A DNA stretch of 64,000 nt from Salipaludibacillus daqingensis (GCF_029891575.1 NZ_JARZHF010000009.1:62001-126000); one strand, 5' to 3'. Shown: positions 44,048-54,640, counted from the stretch's first letter. The notes: generated by a model not told the origin, from the sequence alone. Numbers and translations: made by a program.

Positions 44048-45487
44048 TTAAAACATCTTTCTTAACTTTTCTAAAGGAGCTAACATACTCGTCTTCCACG
44101 GTAATCGAATGACACTGTCTGATAAGTCATCAGGTGCTAAAGGAGCAAATGGATCCATCATCGGATTTCCAAAGGAACGCATCGTCAACAGATGAGTGAG
44201 TAACACAATGGTTCCAGCTCCAATACCTAACAAACCTAAGCTCCCAGCTAGAATAATCATCGGAAATCGTAAAAAACGAACCGCATTTGCAAAACTGTAT
44301 TGTGGTATCGCAAAAGTCGATAGAGCCGTCATACCTACAATGACAACCATAATATTACTAATAATTCCTGCATTTACTGCCGCTTCCCCAATGACCAATA
44401 CTCCAACAATACTTACAGCTGGTCCAATTGGTTGGGGAAGTCTTATGCCTGCTTCTCGTAATATTTCAAAGGCTATTTCCATTAGCAACGCTTCTAACAC
44501 AGCAGGTAAAGGGATACCTTCTCTTGTAGCAGCAATAGTAAAAAGTAATGGCGTCGGAATGACTTCATGATTATACGTTGTACCTGCAACATAAAAGGCA
44601 GGAAGTAGTAACGCGATGAGGAGTGCAATCCAACGAACCCCCCTCATTAAAATAACTTGAGGATAACGCTCATAATAATCATCGCTTGATTGCATCATGC
44701 TATTAATGGAGGCAGGAACAATCAAAACAAACGGACTGCCATTTACGAGAATGCATACTTTCCCTTCTAGAATATTTCCAGAAACGATATCAGGTCTTTC
44801 TGTTACTTTCATTGATGGAAACACAGACAAAGGGTCGTCTTCAATTAATTGCTCAACATAACCCGACTCTAATACTGCTTCAATATCAATTTTCGTAAGT
44901 CGCTGTCTCACTTCCTCAACGACAGTAGGTTTTGCTTTCCCTTTTATAAAGCCAATCATCACGGAGTTAGAAGAAACCGTTCCAATCTCATATTTTTCAA
45001 ATATTAAATTTCCATGTTTAACATGACTTCGAATAAGACCGATATTTGTCTGTAACGATTCTACAAATCCTTCATGGGGACCTCTTGTCGTTCTCTCTAT
45101 GAGAGGATTTTCTACCGCTCGCTGTTCCCAGCCTTTAGAGGAAGCAATCACACCTCCCTCTAATTCGTCGACTACTATACAAGTATCTCCGGTTAAAATT
45201 AGGGCCACCATTTCTTCTAAAGTCTTTACAACTTTTGTTTCAGAAACGGTTATAAGATCTGTTATTTGCTCTAAGGATTCTAGAGATTTGATTTGAACTG
45301 TATCATTCATTAATGGTCTAACCATCTGTTGACTGATTACTTCTGTATCTACTAGTCCTTCGAGATAAATTGCTGCCGCTCGTCGGTGACTATCCTCTCT
45401 TAATGTAAATCGTCGAATAACTAAATCTTCTGTTTCACCAAATAGCACTTCTATGGATTTTAACTTATTTTCAATATTATTTATCAT
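44048..45487 (-). CDS. GerA-family spore germination protein (A subunit)
   Basis: A 479-aa A subunit of a germinant receptor. The N-terminal cytosolic domain (to about residue 240) contains FGETEDLVIRRFTLRED and EGLVDTEVISQQMVRPLM. The C-terminal membrane part has ARWIALLIALLLPAFYVAGTTYNHEVIPTPLL and LREAGIRLPQPIGPAVSIVGVLVIGEAAVNAG, the typical GerA signature. ATG at 45487 follows AAGGGTG by 6 bases, giving an 11-base overlap with the B-subunit gene and likely coupling. Together with the B and C subunits it triggers germination on nutrient binding. Confidence 0.94.
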   Translation of the reverse strand: MINNIENKLKSIEVLFGETEDLVIRRFTLREDSHRRAAAIYLEGLVDTEVISQQMVRPLMNDTVQIKSLESLEQITDLITVSETKVVKTLEEMVALILTGDTCIVVDELEGGVIASSKGWEQRAVENPLIERTTRGPHEGFVESLQTNIGLIRSHVKHGNLIFEKYEIGTVSSNSVMIGFIKGKAKPTVVEEVRQRLTKIDIEAVLESGYVEQLIEDDPLSVFPSMKVTERPDIVSGNILEGKVCILVNGSPFVLIVPASINSMMQSSDDYYERYPQVILMRGVRWIALLIALLLPAFYVAGTTYNHEVIPTPLLFTIAATREGIPLPAVLEALLMEIAFEILREAGIRLPQPIGPAVSIVGVLVIGEAAVNAGIISNIMVVIVGMTALSTFAIPQYSFANAVRFLRFPMIILAGSLGLLGIGAGTIVLLTHLLTMRSFGNPMMDPFAPLAPDDLSDSVIRLPWKTSMLAPLEKLRKMF

Positions 45488-46589
45488 ATTCATCACCCTT
45501 TTTTACTCGACGAATAATAGCCACAAGTATTAATAATAATGGTATACCTAACTGTAAAGGCAAAGCATGAAGTAACCATCGCTCTGGCAAAATAAAATCT
45601 GCCACATCATGAATGTTAGTAAAGACAAGAAATGACCAGATATACATTAATATTATTACGATCCAAATCGCATATTTGCGCTGTTTCATTTGAAACAACG
45701 ATTGTACACCTTCCGCTCCTCCATAAAGCAAAATGCTTACCTTCACGGTCATCGACCCTAGCCATAATAACGAAACAAGCCATTCTGTTCGTTCAACTAC
45801 GACACCAAATGAAATCGATTGAGCCACTTCAAACGTGGGAAAAATACTCAAGTTAATTAAATCTTCTCCTAGTACAGCAATGAGAATGATAGATGCCAGA
45901 GCTACCATGATGGAATTAATAACCGTACTAAATATGATTGTACGAGGTCCATGTTGATAACGATTTAGAAACGGAATCATAAGTAATATAATCCAAGAAA
46001 CCTCTCCAAAAACACCAATCGGAGTGTAGGAATGCTTCATCAAATGCATCATGTTTGCATCCCACGGGGCTGGAACGGCTTCTAATTCCCATCGGTTGAA
46101 AGATCCAAAATAGATAAATAAACTGGCGACAATAACAGAAAACGCCATGATGACGCCTTGCCTTCCTAAAACCTCTACACCCGCTCGAACTATTTGCACG
46201 GACAAAAGAGCAATAATGATAGAAAAAACAAACGCAGGTGTTTCTAGATATTTGAGGCTTACATAGTATTCTGAATATTGACGTATCGAAATACCTCCCC
46301 AATCAATGAGCAAGAGAACAATAAATAAATTAACAATCCATCCTAATCCTTTTCCCATTATTTTTTTGGAGTATTGATAGACTGTTTCTCCAGGAAATCG
46401 GCTAGAAAGCTTATAAGCTAACAATCCAAATAACATGCCGATAGTTCCAGCAATGAAAGGTACCATCCATGTTTCTTTTGCAAAAGGTTCGCTCGTAACA
46501 ATATAACCGAATGTTAAAGTACCTGTTAATTTCGTTGCGATGATAAGTCCTGCTAACTGAGTCCATGAAATTCTCTGAATTTGTTCCAA
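45477..46589 (-). CDS. GerB-family spore germination permease (B subunit)
   Basis: A 370-aa APC-superfamily protein with ten hydrophobic segments that binds the germinant. It starts with the family-typical RISWTQLAGLIIATKLTG and has FPGETVYQYSKKIMGKGLGWIVNL and FDWGG-like ILLLIDWGGISIRQYSEYY. TTG is the start, 8 bases after GAGGG. It is the first gene of the B-A-C unit; many gerA-type operons run A-B-C or A-C-B. Germinant is unknown. Confidence 0.94.
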   Translation of the reverse strand: MEQIQRISWTQLAGLIIATKLTGTLTFGYIVTSEPFAKETWMVPFIAGTIGMLFGLLAYKLSSRFPGETVYQYSKKIMGKGLGWIVNLFIVLLLIDWGGISIRQYSEYYVSLKYLETPAFVFSIIIALLSVQIVRAGVEVLGRQGVIMAFSVIVASLFIYFGSFNRWELEAVPAPWDANMMHLMKHSYTPIGVFGEVSWIILLMIPFLNRYQHGPRTIIFSTVINSIMVALASIILIAVLGEDLINLSIFPTFEVAQSISFGVVVERTEWLVSLLWLGSMTVKVSILLYGGAEGVQSLFQMKQRKYAIWIVIILMYIWSFLVFTNIHDVADFILPERWLLHALPLQLGIPLLLILVAIIRRVKKGDEYDK

Positions 46590-46737
46590 AAATTAATCCC
46601 TCATTTCATAAGACACTGCGAAATTGATTTCTCTTTTTATTTGTCACATTTTTACTAGTGTTTTTAAAAAGGAATCTTTTATACGCATTGTTGAGGAATT
46701 ATTTTCTAATCACCACTACCTTTCTCTTGAACGATAA

Positions 46738-46768
46738 AAAAACAGCGCCAGCTAATGCTGACACTGTT
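46738..46768 (-). terminator. Intrinsic terminator of the methionine operon
   Basis: AACAGCGCCAGC (46741-46752) pairs with GCTGACACTGTT (46757-46768), 12 bp with two G-U pairs; seven T follow on the minus strand. Confidence 0.9.
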
Positions 46769-46774
46769 TTCCAT

Positions 46775-49700
46775 TTAAACACTAAAGTATCGTCCTTCTG
46801 GATGAGCAAAAACCATCGCAGATACACTTGCTTCTGGCTCCATCATGTATTCATCCGTTAGTTGAACGCCAATTTGTCCTGGGTCAATGAGGTTAAACAA
46901 CTTTGCCTGATCTTCTAAATTCGGGCAAGCTGGGTAACCAAATGATACGCGAACACCTTGGTATCGAGCAGAGAAGCGCTCCTTCATCGTAAAGTCTGGC
47001 GAGTCTGGGAATCCCCACTTATCTCGCATGAGCTGGTGCACTCGTTCTGCAAACGCCTCAGCTATTTCCAAAGCGACTGCTTGAATTAAGTGACTGTCGA
47101 GGTATTCTCCGGCTTCTTTTGCTTCTTCCGCTAATTTCCGTACACCTTTTCCTGCTGTGACAGTCAAAAATCCAACATGATCCATCTCTCCACTATCCAC
47201 AGATCTCAAAAAGTCCGCTAAGCAAAGATGTGGTTCTTTTTGCTGACGAGGAAAACGAAATCGTTCTACGACTTTGCTATGATCATTTGGATCATAAACA
47301 ATGACATCATTTCCATCTGATTGAGCTGGATAGAATTGGTACATTCCATCTGCTCTTAATAGTCCATCTTTATCAGCACGGTGCATCAAATCATTGACTT
47401 TATCTCGAAGCTCCAACGTTTTATTATCTCCTCTTTCAATGTTACGTTGGATATTCCCTTGGATCCCTAGATGTTGACCAAGCAATGTCTGCATATTCAT
47501 ATAAGGATGAAGGTGAGTTAAGCGAAAGTTTTTCAAGACATGCTGGTTGTAGTCTTCTGGTTTAAACAACGGAGCATTCTTGTTCACTTTAGACCGCGGA
47601 AGCTCCATTGTCGCTACAGGTGCTCCCTTATCCTTGCCTTCCCCATTCGCCTCGGCTTCACGAATCTGCTTCTGCTTTTCTTGATGGGCTACAATCAACT
47701 GCTCTCGATCTGCTGGTCTAGCAAGTTGATTTGCCAAGTCCAATCCGTTCATGGCATCTTTCGCGTACAAAACGAGACCCTCGTACTCTTTCGAAATTTT
47801 ATTATCCGTAAAACGACGAGTTAATGCTGCGCCTCCAACCAAAATTGGGATTGATATGCCTCTTTCTCGCAAATCATTTGCTGTCAAAACCATCTGTTGG
47901 GTTGATTTCACTAAAAGTCCTGACAAACCAATGGCGTCTGGATCTTCCCTTTCTACCGCTTCAATGAGTTCGTTGGCCGTCACTTTTATCCCTAAATTGA
48001 CGATTTGGAATCCATTATTTTTCAAAATGATCTCGACTAAGTTTTTCCCAATGTCATGCACGTCGCCTTTCACCGTAGCAAGTAAAATCTTCCCTTTACC
48101 ACGGTCATCCTCTTTCTTTTCCATATATGGTTCTAAGTGGGCCACCGCTGCCTTCATCGCTTCGGCGCTTTGGAGTACTTCTGCTACGATCAATTCATTG
48201 TTGTTGAATAGTTTCCCAACTTCGTCCATGCCATCCATTAATGGGCCATTGATTATCTCCAAAGGAGTATCATACTTCTGCAATGCTTCATCTAAATCTT
48301 TGAATAACCCCTCTTTTGTTCCTTCAACAATATAGCTAGCTAAACGTTCTTCTAACGTCATCGTTGATGCTTCTATTTTTTTCTCTGGCTTCTTCTCGCG
48401 ATAGAAAGCAGTGAACGTCGCTAACGTATCATCATTCGTCTCATAAAGCAGCTTATAAGCTAACTGCTTTTCTTCTTCAGAGATCGATCCGTAGCGCTCT
48501 AATTTCTCCGTATTAACAATCGCATAATCAAGCCCTGCTTTTGTACAGTAATACATATACGCTGCGTTTAACACTTCTCGTCCCAATGGGGGTAAACCAA
48601 AGGAAACGTTACTTACACCAAGAATCGTTAAACACTCTGGTAATGCTTCTTTGATCATACGAATGCCTTCAATCGTCGCTTGCGCAGAACCGATATACTG
48701 CTCGTCCCCTGTACCAACTGGAAATACGAGAGGATCAAAAATGATATCCTGACCTGATATGCCATATTTATTCACTAATAAATCATACGACCTTTTCGCA
48801 ATCTCAAGCTTTTTTTCAGCGGTTACACCCATGCCTTCTTCGTCAATCGTTCCAACGACAACCGCTGCACCAAAACGTCTAATGAGAGGGGCAACAGCTT
48901 CAAATCGTTCTTCTCCATCTTCTAAGTTAATCGAGTTGATGATGGCCTTTCCTTGCGAGTATGTTAACGCACGTTCAATGACCTTTTCATCTGTGGAATC
49001 AATCATTAGTGGCACTTTCACTTTATTAATGACGTGCTGCAAGAAATTCTCTACGTCATCCATTTCTTCTCGGTCCGGATCCGCCAAACAAACGTCAATG
49101 ACGTGCGCACCTCTTTTCACTTGAGCACGAGCAATTTCAGAAGCTTCTTCAAACTTCTCCTCTGCAATCAGTCTTTTGAATTTTCGAGACCCTATCACAT
49201 TCGTTCTTTCACCAACTAACAGCGGACGCATCGAATCATCATAGACTAAAGGTTCAATCCCGGACACCGTATGTGGATGATCGGCAACTACTTGACGTGG
49301 TTTATATCCAGCTAACGATTCTTTCATTACTCGAATATGTTCAGGTGTCGTTCCACAACAACCACCAACAATATTAAGCCAGCCCTTTTTCGCAAAACCT
49401 TCCAGTTTCGTCGCTAACGATTGCGGTGATTCGTGGTAATGCCCTTCTTCATCAGGGAGTCCTGCGTTCGGATAACAATGGACATATGTTGTGGAAAGAT
49501 CTGAAAGGGAACGTAGATGGTCTTGCATGAATTCTGGACCTGTGGCACAGTTCAGTCCAACGACCGTTGGATTCATATGTTCAAGCGAAATATAAAATGA
49601 CTCGATGTTCTGACCTGCTAACGTTGTTCCCATCGGCTCTATCGTTCCGGAAACAATCAACGGCACATGAATATCTCGCTCACTGACTACTTGATCGATC

Positions 49701-50227
49701 GCCACATAAGCGGCTTTCACGTTACGCATGTCTTGACTTGTTTCCAATAGTAAAATATCGACACCACCGTCAAGAAGTCCTTCTACTTGTTCACGATACG
49801 ACTCTGTTAGTTCATCGAATGTCGTGCCTCCAGTAACGGATAATGACTTCGTTGTTGGCCCCATCGCACCTGCGACAAAACGTTTGTTGTCTTCTGTTGA
49901 AAATTTTTCCGCTTCTTTCACAGCTAATTCTGCCGCTAATTTATTTAAGCGATACGCGAGGTGTTGTAAATCATAATCTGCTAAGACAATATTCGTCGCA
50001 CCAAATGTGTTCGTCTCAATAATATCTGCCCCAGCTTCTAAATAATCATGATAAATCTTCTCAATGACATGAGGAGAGACAAGATTCAAGTATTCGTTAC
50101 AACCTTCATATTCCTCACCACCGAAATCATCAGCAGTTAAATCAGCGTTTTGTAACATCGTCCCCATGGCACCATCAAGGACTAAAATTCTTTCCTCTAA
50201 GGCTTGTTCAAAGGATGACTTTTCCAT
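46775..50227 (-). CDS. metH: Cobalamin-dependent methionine synthase MetH
   Basis: A 1150-aa four-module enzyme that moves the methyl group of methyl-THF to homocysteine via cobalamin. It has the homocysteine domain with GGCCGTTPEH zinc ligands (about residues 300-310), the pterin-binding domain (about 340-600; VGERTNVIGSRKFKRLI), the B12 domain with KGDVHDIGKNLV, whose His is the cobalt ligand, and the AdoMet activation domain at the C-terminus ending EGRYFSV. ATG at 50227 follows AAAGGGA by about 7 bases; the 18-codon extension upstream is rejected. It is the last gene of the S-box operon. Confidence 0.97.
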   Translation of the reverse strand: MEKSSFEQALEERILVLDGAMGTMLQNADLTADDFGGEEYEGCNEYLNLVSPHVIEKIYHDYLEAGADIIETNTFGATNIVLADYDLQHLAYRLNKLAAELAVKEAEKFSTEDNKRFVAGAMGPTTKSLSVTGGTTFDELTESYREQVEGLLDGGVDILLLETSQDMRNVKAAYVAIDQVVSERDIHVPLIVSGTIEPMGTTLAGQNIESFYISLEHMNPTVVGLNCATGPEFMQDHLRSLSDLSTTYVHCYPNAGLPDEEGHYHESPQSLATKLEGFAKKGWLNIVGGCCGTTPEHIRVMKESLAGYKPRQVVADHPHTVSGIEPLVYDDSMRPLLVGERTNVIGSRKFKRLIAEEKFEEASEIARAQVKRGAHVIDVCLADPDREEMDDVENFLQHVINKVKVPLMIDSTDEKVIERALTYSQGKAIINSINLEDGEERFEAVAPLIRRFGAAVVVGTIDEEGMGVTAEKKLEIAKRSYDLLVNKYGISGQDIIFDPLVFPVGTGDEQYIGSAQATIEGIRMIKEALPECLTILGVSNVSFGLPPLGREVLNAAYMYYCTKAGLDYAIVNTEKLERYGSISEEEKQLAYKLLYETNDDTLATFTAFYREKKPEKKIEASTMTLEERLASYIVEGTKEGLFKDLDEALQKYDTPLEIINGPLMDGMDEVGKLFNNNELIVAEVLQSAEAMKAAVAHLEPYMEKKEDDRGKGKILLATVKGDVHDIGKNLVEIILKNNGFQIVNLGIKVTANELIEAVEREDPDAIGLSGLLVKSTQQMVLTANDLRERGISIPILVGGAALTRRFTDNKISKEYEGLVLYAKDAMNGLDLANQLARPADREQLIVAHQEKQKQIREAEANGEGKDKGAPVATMELPRSKVNKNAPLFKPEDYNQHVLKNFRLTHLHPYMNMQTLLGQHLGIQGNIQRNIERGDNKTLELRDKVNDLMHRADKDGLLRADGMYQFYPAQSDGNDVIVYDPNDHSKVVERFRFPRQQKEPHLCLADFLRSVDSGEMDHVGFLTVTAGKGVRKLAEEAKEAGEYLDSHLIQAVALEIAEAFAERVHQLMRDKWGFPDSPDFTMKERFSARYQGVRVSFGYPACPNLEDQAKLFNLIDPGQIGVQLTDEYMMEPEASVSAMVFAHPEGRYFSV

Positions 50228-50277
50228 GTTGATCGTCCCTTTCTTTCGTAACATTTTCCTTCTCGATTCTCCCGGCT

Positions 50278-52122
50278 TCAATTTGATTGAGGAGTAGCAT
50301 TCTCGCCTACTAAGATATGTCTCGTTAACTCTGCTGTCATGTGATAGCGTAAAAATGGCGTAATCAAATATATACTCTGAAAATACTCGGACGCTGCATC
50401 TACTAATGATTTTGCTAAGCGTAACCCTTCCCGCTGACTTGCTTCCCGATCACCAGAAAACTTCGCCATTCGTTCTCGCACGCCTTCCGTTAATGAAATT
50501 CCTGGAACTTCGTGATGCAAAAACTCTGCGTTTCTGCTACTCACTAACGGCATAATACCAACGAAAACAGGGACAGGAAGATGTTTAGTCGCTTCATAAA
50601 TTTCCTTAAAGCGTTCTTCGCTATATACTGGTTGGCTCATGAAATAATCTGCTCCAGCTTCCACCTTTTTTTCCAAACGTTTCACTTCTCGATCAAGCCT
50701 TCTTGCGTTGGCGTTAAACGCCGCCCCGACTGTAAACGATGTTTTTGCACCAAGGTCCTTTCCTGAAAAGGAAATCCCTTCGTTTAATTGCTTCATTAAT
50801 CGTATCAAATCTAACGACGACATATCATACACAGAGCTCGCCCCAGGAAAATCACCCACCTTAGCAGGATCACCTGTAATCGCCAATACGTCGTGAATAC
50901 CTAATGTATGAAGACCTAACAAATGGGACTGAAGCCCAATCATATTTCTATCTCGACAAGCAACGTGGAGTAGAGGCCTTGCATCCGTTTGTTGTTTCAT
51001 TAATGCTCCAAGAGACAGATTATCAATTCTTGCTGAAGCCAACGAATTGTCTGCAAGTGTTACCGCATCCGCTCCCGCTTGCTTTAGAACCTCTACACCT
51101 TTCATAAATTCAGGCGCTTGAGATAAAGCTTTCGGAGGGTCTAGTTCTACGATCACGGACCGCCGCTTTTTCGAAAAATCAGGTAACCGGTCTTGGAGAG
51201 TTGGCGTATGAACAGTAACAGATGGACGCTTCGTTTCTTTTACTTCTTTTTCCGTTACAGGAACGAGCTGATTTGTTTCCACAGCGTTTCTTATTGCCTC
51301 CACGTGCTCAGGTGTCGTTCCACAACATCCACCAATGAGATGCACCCCTTGTTTGACAAGGGCTTCTGTCATATCGCCGAAGTACGTTGGATTTGACTGG
51401 TAAAAGAAACGGCCATCTCTCACATTCGGCAAACTAGCATTCGGATAAACACATAGGACCGCTTTTTCCAACAGGGGAACTTCTTCTAACGATCGTAACA
51501 TGTGATACGGTCCCATTCGACAGTTCAATCCAACCACATCCGCGCCTTCCGATTCTAATCGTTTTAGTGCGTCTGTTAATGCTAATCCTCCTTGCAACAC
51601 ACCAATATCACCAAGTGTTACTTGGGCAATGATCGGCTTTTCTGTTTTCGATCGTAAATAGTTAACGACGTTTCGAAGTTCTTCGAAATCATAAAACGTT
51701 TCTAGTAAAAAGCCGTCAACATCCGTTTTTAAAAGAACATCCGCTTGTTCCTTCAAACTTTCATAAATATCCTCTTCTCGGTACTCCTTATGGTGGATAC
51801 TTCCAATACCACCGATCGTCGCAAATACGAAGGCTTTCTCTTTCGCCGCCTCTTTTGCTATCACAACCGCCTGAGTATTCAATTCCTCGACTCGATGTTC
51901 TAACTGGTAGCGAGCAAGTTTCAAAGAGTTAGCCGCATACGTATTCGTTTGAATAACATTCGAACCAGCCTGAATATAGTTTTCGTGAACATGTTTTATT
52001 TTATCAGGACCTGAGACGTTCAACTCTTCAAAACATCCATCTATCCCTTGTTGATATAGCAAGGTACCCATGGCTCCATCACCGATGAGAATGCCTTGTT
52101 GTAATTGTTCAATAAAGCCCAT
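50278..52122 (-). CDS. yitJ: Bifunctional homocysteine S-methyltransferase / methylenetetrahydrofolate reductase (YitJ-like)
   Basis: A 614-aa fusion. The N-terminal homocysteine methyltransferase domain (about residues 1-300) has GDGAMGTLLYQQG and the zinc motif GGCCGTTPEH. The C-terminal MTHFR domain (about 330-610) has VIVELDPPK, the FAD-binding ADNSLASARIDN and VLAITGDPAK. It makes 5-methyl-THF, the donor used by MetH, so the two adjacent genes form one path. Two Hcy-methyltransferase domains in one operon suggest partly redundant activity. It lies 24 bases after metC. Confidence 0.95.
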   Translation of the reverse strand: MGFIEQLQQGILIGDGAMGTLLYQQGIDGCFEELNVSGPDKIKHVHENYIQAGSNVIQTNTYAANSLKLARYQLEHRVEELNTQAVVIAKEAAKEKAFVFATIGGIGSIHHKEYREEDIYESLKEQADVLLKTDVDGFLLETFYDFEELRNVVNYLRSKTEKPIIAQVTLGDIGVLQGGLALTDALKRLESEGADVVGLNCRMGPYHMLRSLEEVPLLEKAVLCVYPNASLPNVRDGRFFYQSNPTYFGDMTEALVKQGVHLIGGCCGTTPEHVEAIRNAVETNQLVPVTEKEVKETKRPSVTVHTPTLQDRLPDFSKKRRSVIVELDPPKALSQAPEFMKGVEVLKQAGADAVTLADNSLASARIDNLSLGALMKQQTDARPLLHVACRDRNMIGLQSHLLGLHTLGIHDVLAITGDPAKVGDFPGASSVYDMSSLDLIRLMKQLNEGISFSGKDLGAKTSFTVGAAFNANARRLDREVKRLEKKVEAGADYFMSQPVYSEERFKEIYEATKHLPVPVFVGIMPLVSSRNAEFLHHEVPGISLTEGVRERMAKFSGDREASQREGLRLAKSLVDAASEYFQSIYLITPFLRYHMTAELTRHILVGENATPQSN

Positions 52123-52146
52123 CTAGGTACTCTCCTTTCCGATCAT

Positions 52147-53316
52147 TTAGCGAGTAATTTTTTCAAACGCTTGTTTAAAATCTGTGATTAAATCTTCTGC
52201 TTTTTCTAGCCCTACCGAAAGTCGAAGAAGACCATCGGTAATTCCACGCTTAGATCTTTCATCCGCTGGCATCGCAGCGTGAGACATCTTAGCAGGATAA
52301 GAAAGAATCGACTCTACTGCTCCAAGACTCACTGCAAAAACAGGGATTTCAACAGCATCGACCACTTGTTTAACCGCCTCTCGATTCGTTAATTCAAATG
52401 ATAGAACCGCACCTGGTCCATCTGCCTGTGACTCGTTCACCGCATAACCTGGATGATCTTCCAAACCAGGATAATACACACGTTCCACCTCTGGTTGTTC
52501 CGTTAGCCACTTCGCAATTTGCATCGCTGATTTTGAGGAAGCTTCCATTCTCGTATGCATCGTCTTCATCCCACGAAGGATAAGCCAACAGTCATTCGGT
52601 CCTAATATTGCACCAAAACTATTTTGTAAAAACTTCAGTCTATTAGCTAAATCCGTGTCTTTTACAACCGCTAGTCCAGCCACGACATCACTGTGACCAC
52701 CAATAAATTTCGTTGCACTATGAACAACAACATCGACACCTAAATCTAACGGACGTTGCAATACAGGTGTCATAAACGTATTGTCTAACACGGTTAAGCA
52801 GCCATTTTCCCGCGCTAATGAAACAATTTCTCGAATCGGTGTAATTTTCATCGTCGGATTCGACGGGGTTTCCATATGAATCATTTTCGTATTCGGTTGA
52901 ATCGCCTTCTTTACTTCATCAACGTTCGTCATATCGACAAATGTATGCTCTATTCCATGGCGCGTGAGAACTTCTGTCGTAAAGCGGAATGTTCCACCGT
53001 AAACATCTTCTGTGATCACAAGGTGATCTCCAGCAGAGAGCATCATAAACGTCGTTGAGATAGCTGCCATGCCAGAAGAAAAGGCATATGCTGCCGTTCC
53101 ATTTTCCATTTCAGCAAACGTCTCTTCTAATGCTTGCCTAGTCGGGTTTCCAGATCGTGCGTAGTCAAATTCTCCGAAGTCATCCAGTCCTTCTTGATGA
53201 AACGTAGATGCTGGCTGAATCGCAACACTCACAGCTCCAGATGCTTTATCTATTTTATGTTGATGATGTAATAATCGCGTTTGCAAACTGAATTGTTCTT
53301 CTGAATCACGTGTCAT
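52147..53316 (-). CDS. metC: Cystathionine beta-lyase MetC-like PLP enzyme
   Basis: A 389-aa Cys/Met-metabolism PLP enzyme that cleaves cystathionine to homocysteine. The PLP lysine is in DVVVHSATKFIGGHSDV (about residue 206). NPTRQALEETFAEMENGTAAYAFSSGMAAIST carries the phosphate-binding turn. Enzymes of this fold differ little in sequence, so gamma-lyase activity is possible. It overlaps metI by one base (TAATG), indicating translational coupling, and lies upstream of yitJ. Confidence 0.9.
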   Translation of the reverse strand: MTRDSEEQFSLQTRLLHHQHKIDKASGAVSVAIQPASTFHQEGLDDFGEFDYARSGNPTRQALEETFAEMENGTAAYAFSSGMAAISTTFMMLSAGDHLVITEDVYGGTFRFTTEVLTRHGIEHTFVDMTNVDEVKKAIQPNTKMIHMETPSNPTMKITPIREIVSLARENGCLTVLDNTFMTPVLQRPLDLGVDVVVHSATKFIGGHSDVVAGLAVVKDTDLANRLKFLQNSFGAILGPNDCWLILRGMKTMHTRMEASSKSAMQIAKWLTEQPEVERVYYPGLEDHPGYAVNESQADGPGAVLSFELTNREAVKQVVDAVEIPVFAVSLGAVESILSYPAKMSHAAMPADERSKRGITDGLLRLSVGLEKAEDLITDFKQAFEKITR

Positions 53317-54443
53317 TATTTTCCTCCTATTGTAGCTTGCGCTTCATTCAATGCTTGATCGACATCTTTTTTCAAATCTTCAACGGCTTCGATTCCTACG
53401 GAAAATCGTAACAATCGATTACAAACACCAAGTTCCTCACGTAATTCAATCGGTACATCAGCATGAGTTTGCGTAGCAGGGTAGGTCATCAAACTTTCTA
53501 CTCCTCCTAAACTTTCCGCAAACGTCACTAATTTTAAGTTTTGTAAAAAAGGGTTGACCCAGTTTTCTTCATGAACTCGAAACGATAACATGCCACCTCT
53601 ACCTGGATAAATCACCTCAAGTACGGCTGGGTGAGTCTTTAAAAATTCAGCTAGTTCGTGTGCATTTTGCTGATGTTTTTCCATTCGAAGGGTTAGTGTT
53701 TTCATCCCTCGCATCACAAGCCACGAATCTATTGGAGATAAAACTGGCCCAATACTATTAAAGTAGTAAAAAATGCGTTCAGCTAATTCTTCACCTTTTG
53801 CGACGATTAAACCAGCAATCACATCGTTATGCCCCGACAAATATTTAGAAGCACTATGAATGACAATATCTGCCCCTTCTATAATTGGACGTTGGATAAG
53901 TGGTGTGTAAAACGTGTTATCCACTATTAATAGAAGGTCATTTTCTTTCGCTAACTTACTAAAAGCCACGAGGTCCGCTTCATGCATTAACGGATTTGTT
54001 GGCGTTTCAATATACAAAGCTTTTGTTTTTTCTGAGATATGGTCTTTGAAAAATTGTATATCCCGTGCGTCTCCATATTGAAACGAAAGACCCCATCGGC
54101 GCCAGCCTTCTTCAAATAGTCGATATGTCCCTCCGTACAAATCGTTCGTTGCCAAAATTTCATCGCCACTTTGAAACAACGATAAAACAACTTGAATCGC
54201 AGCCATGCCTGATGAACAGGCGAACCCTCTATCTCCACCTTCTAATTCAGCTATCGCATCTTCTAACAATTGCCTCGTTGGATTACCTGTTCGTGAATAA
54301 TCAAATCCCGTCGACTGCCCAATCCCTTCGTGGCGATATGCTGTGGAACAGTATATCGGTGCACTAACGGCCCCTGTTCCGGATTCGCTTCTGTTACCTA
54401 TTTGAACGAGCGTTGTTTCAAGCTCTTTACGGTACTTACTCAT
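53316..54443 (-). CDS. metI: Cystathionine gamma-synthase / O-acetylhomoserine thiolyase MetI-like
   Basis: A 375-aa PLP enzyme, first gene of the methionine operon. It joins acylhomoserine with cysteine or sulfide. The PLP lysine lies in ADIVIHSASKYLSGHNDVIAG (about residue 195). AIAELEGGDRGFACSSGMAAIQV is the cofactor-binding region. Its length and place in front of metC match B. subtilis MetI (YjcI). AAAGGGG lies about 10 bases before the ATG. It is controlled by the S-box upstream. Confidence 0.92.
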   Translation of the reverse strand: MSKYRKELETTLVQIGNRSESGTGAVSAPIYCSTAYRHEGIGQSTGFDYSRTGNPTRQLLEDAIAELEGGDRGFACSSGMAAIQVVLSLFQSGDEILATNDLYGGTYRLFEEGWRRWGLSFQYGDARDIQFFKDHISEKTKALYIETPTNPLMHEADLVAFSKLAKENDLLLIVDNTFYTPLIQRPIIEGADIVIHSASKYLSGHNDVIAGLIVAKGEELAERIFYYFNSIGPVLSPIDSWLVMRGMKTLTLRMEKHQQNAHELAEFLKTHPAVLEVIYPGRGGMLSFRVHEENWVNPFLQNLKLVTFAESLGGVESLMTYPATQTHADVPIELREELGVCNRLLRFSVGIEAVEDLKKDVDQALNEAQATIGGK

Positions 54444-54604
54444 GCAAGAAAACCCCTTTCCGTCTCTCCTAACATATTTTCAACTTATCAATCTATTCGG
54501 TGAGCTAAAATATAAACAATACTTCGCTTATCCTAAATTTAGGTGTCAATAGCGCTCGTTAAGGTTCTACACTTTAACCCTTTAGATCAGTTAAACATTA
54601 AAGT

Positions 54605-54640
54605 GCAAAAAAGCCTTCTCCATAAAGTAAGAAGAAGGCT
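54605..54640 (-). terminator. S-box expression-platform terminator
   Basis: Minus-strand AGCCTTCT (54633-54640) and AGAAGGCT (54612-54619), then six T. The left arm can instead be taken by upstream sequence, as in other S-box leaders. Confidence 0.9.

Noticed and set aside
47751-48335. 194-codon open frame antisense to metH
   Set aside because: It mirrors well-conserved metH codons, has no ribosome binding site and reads as low-complexity Ser/Thr-rich sequence.
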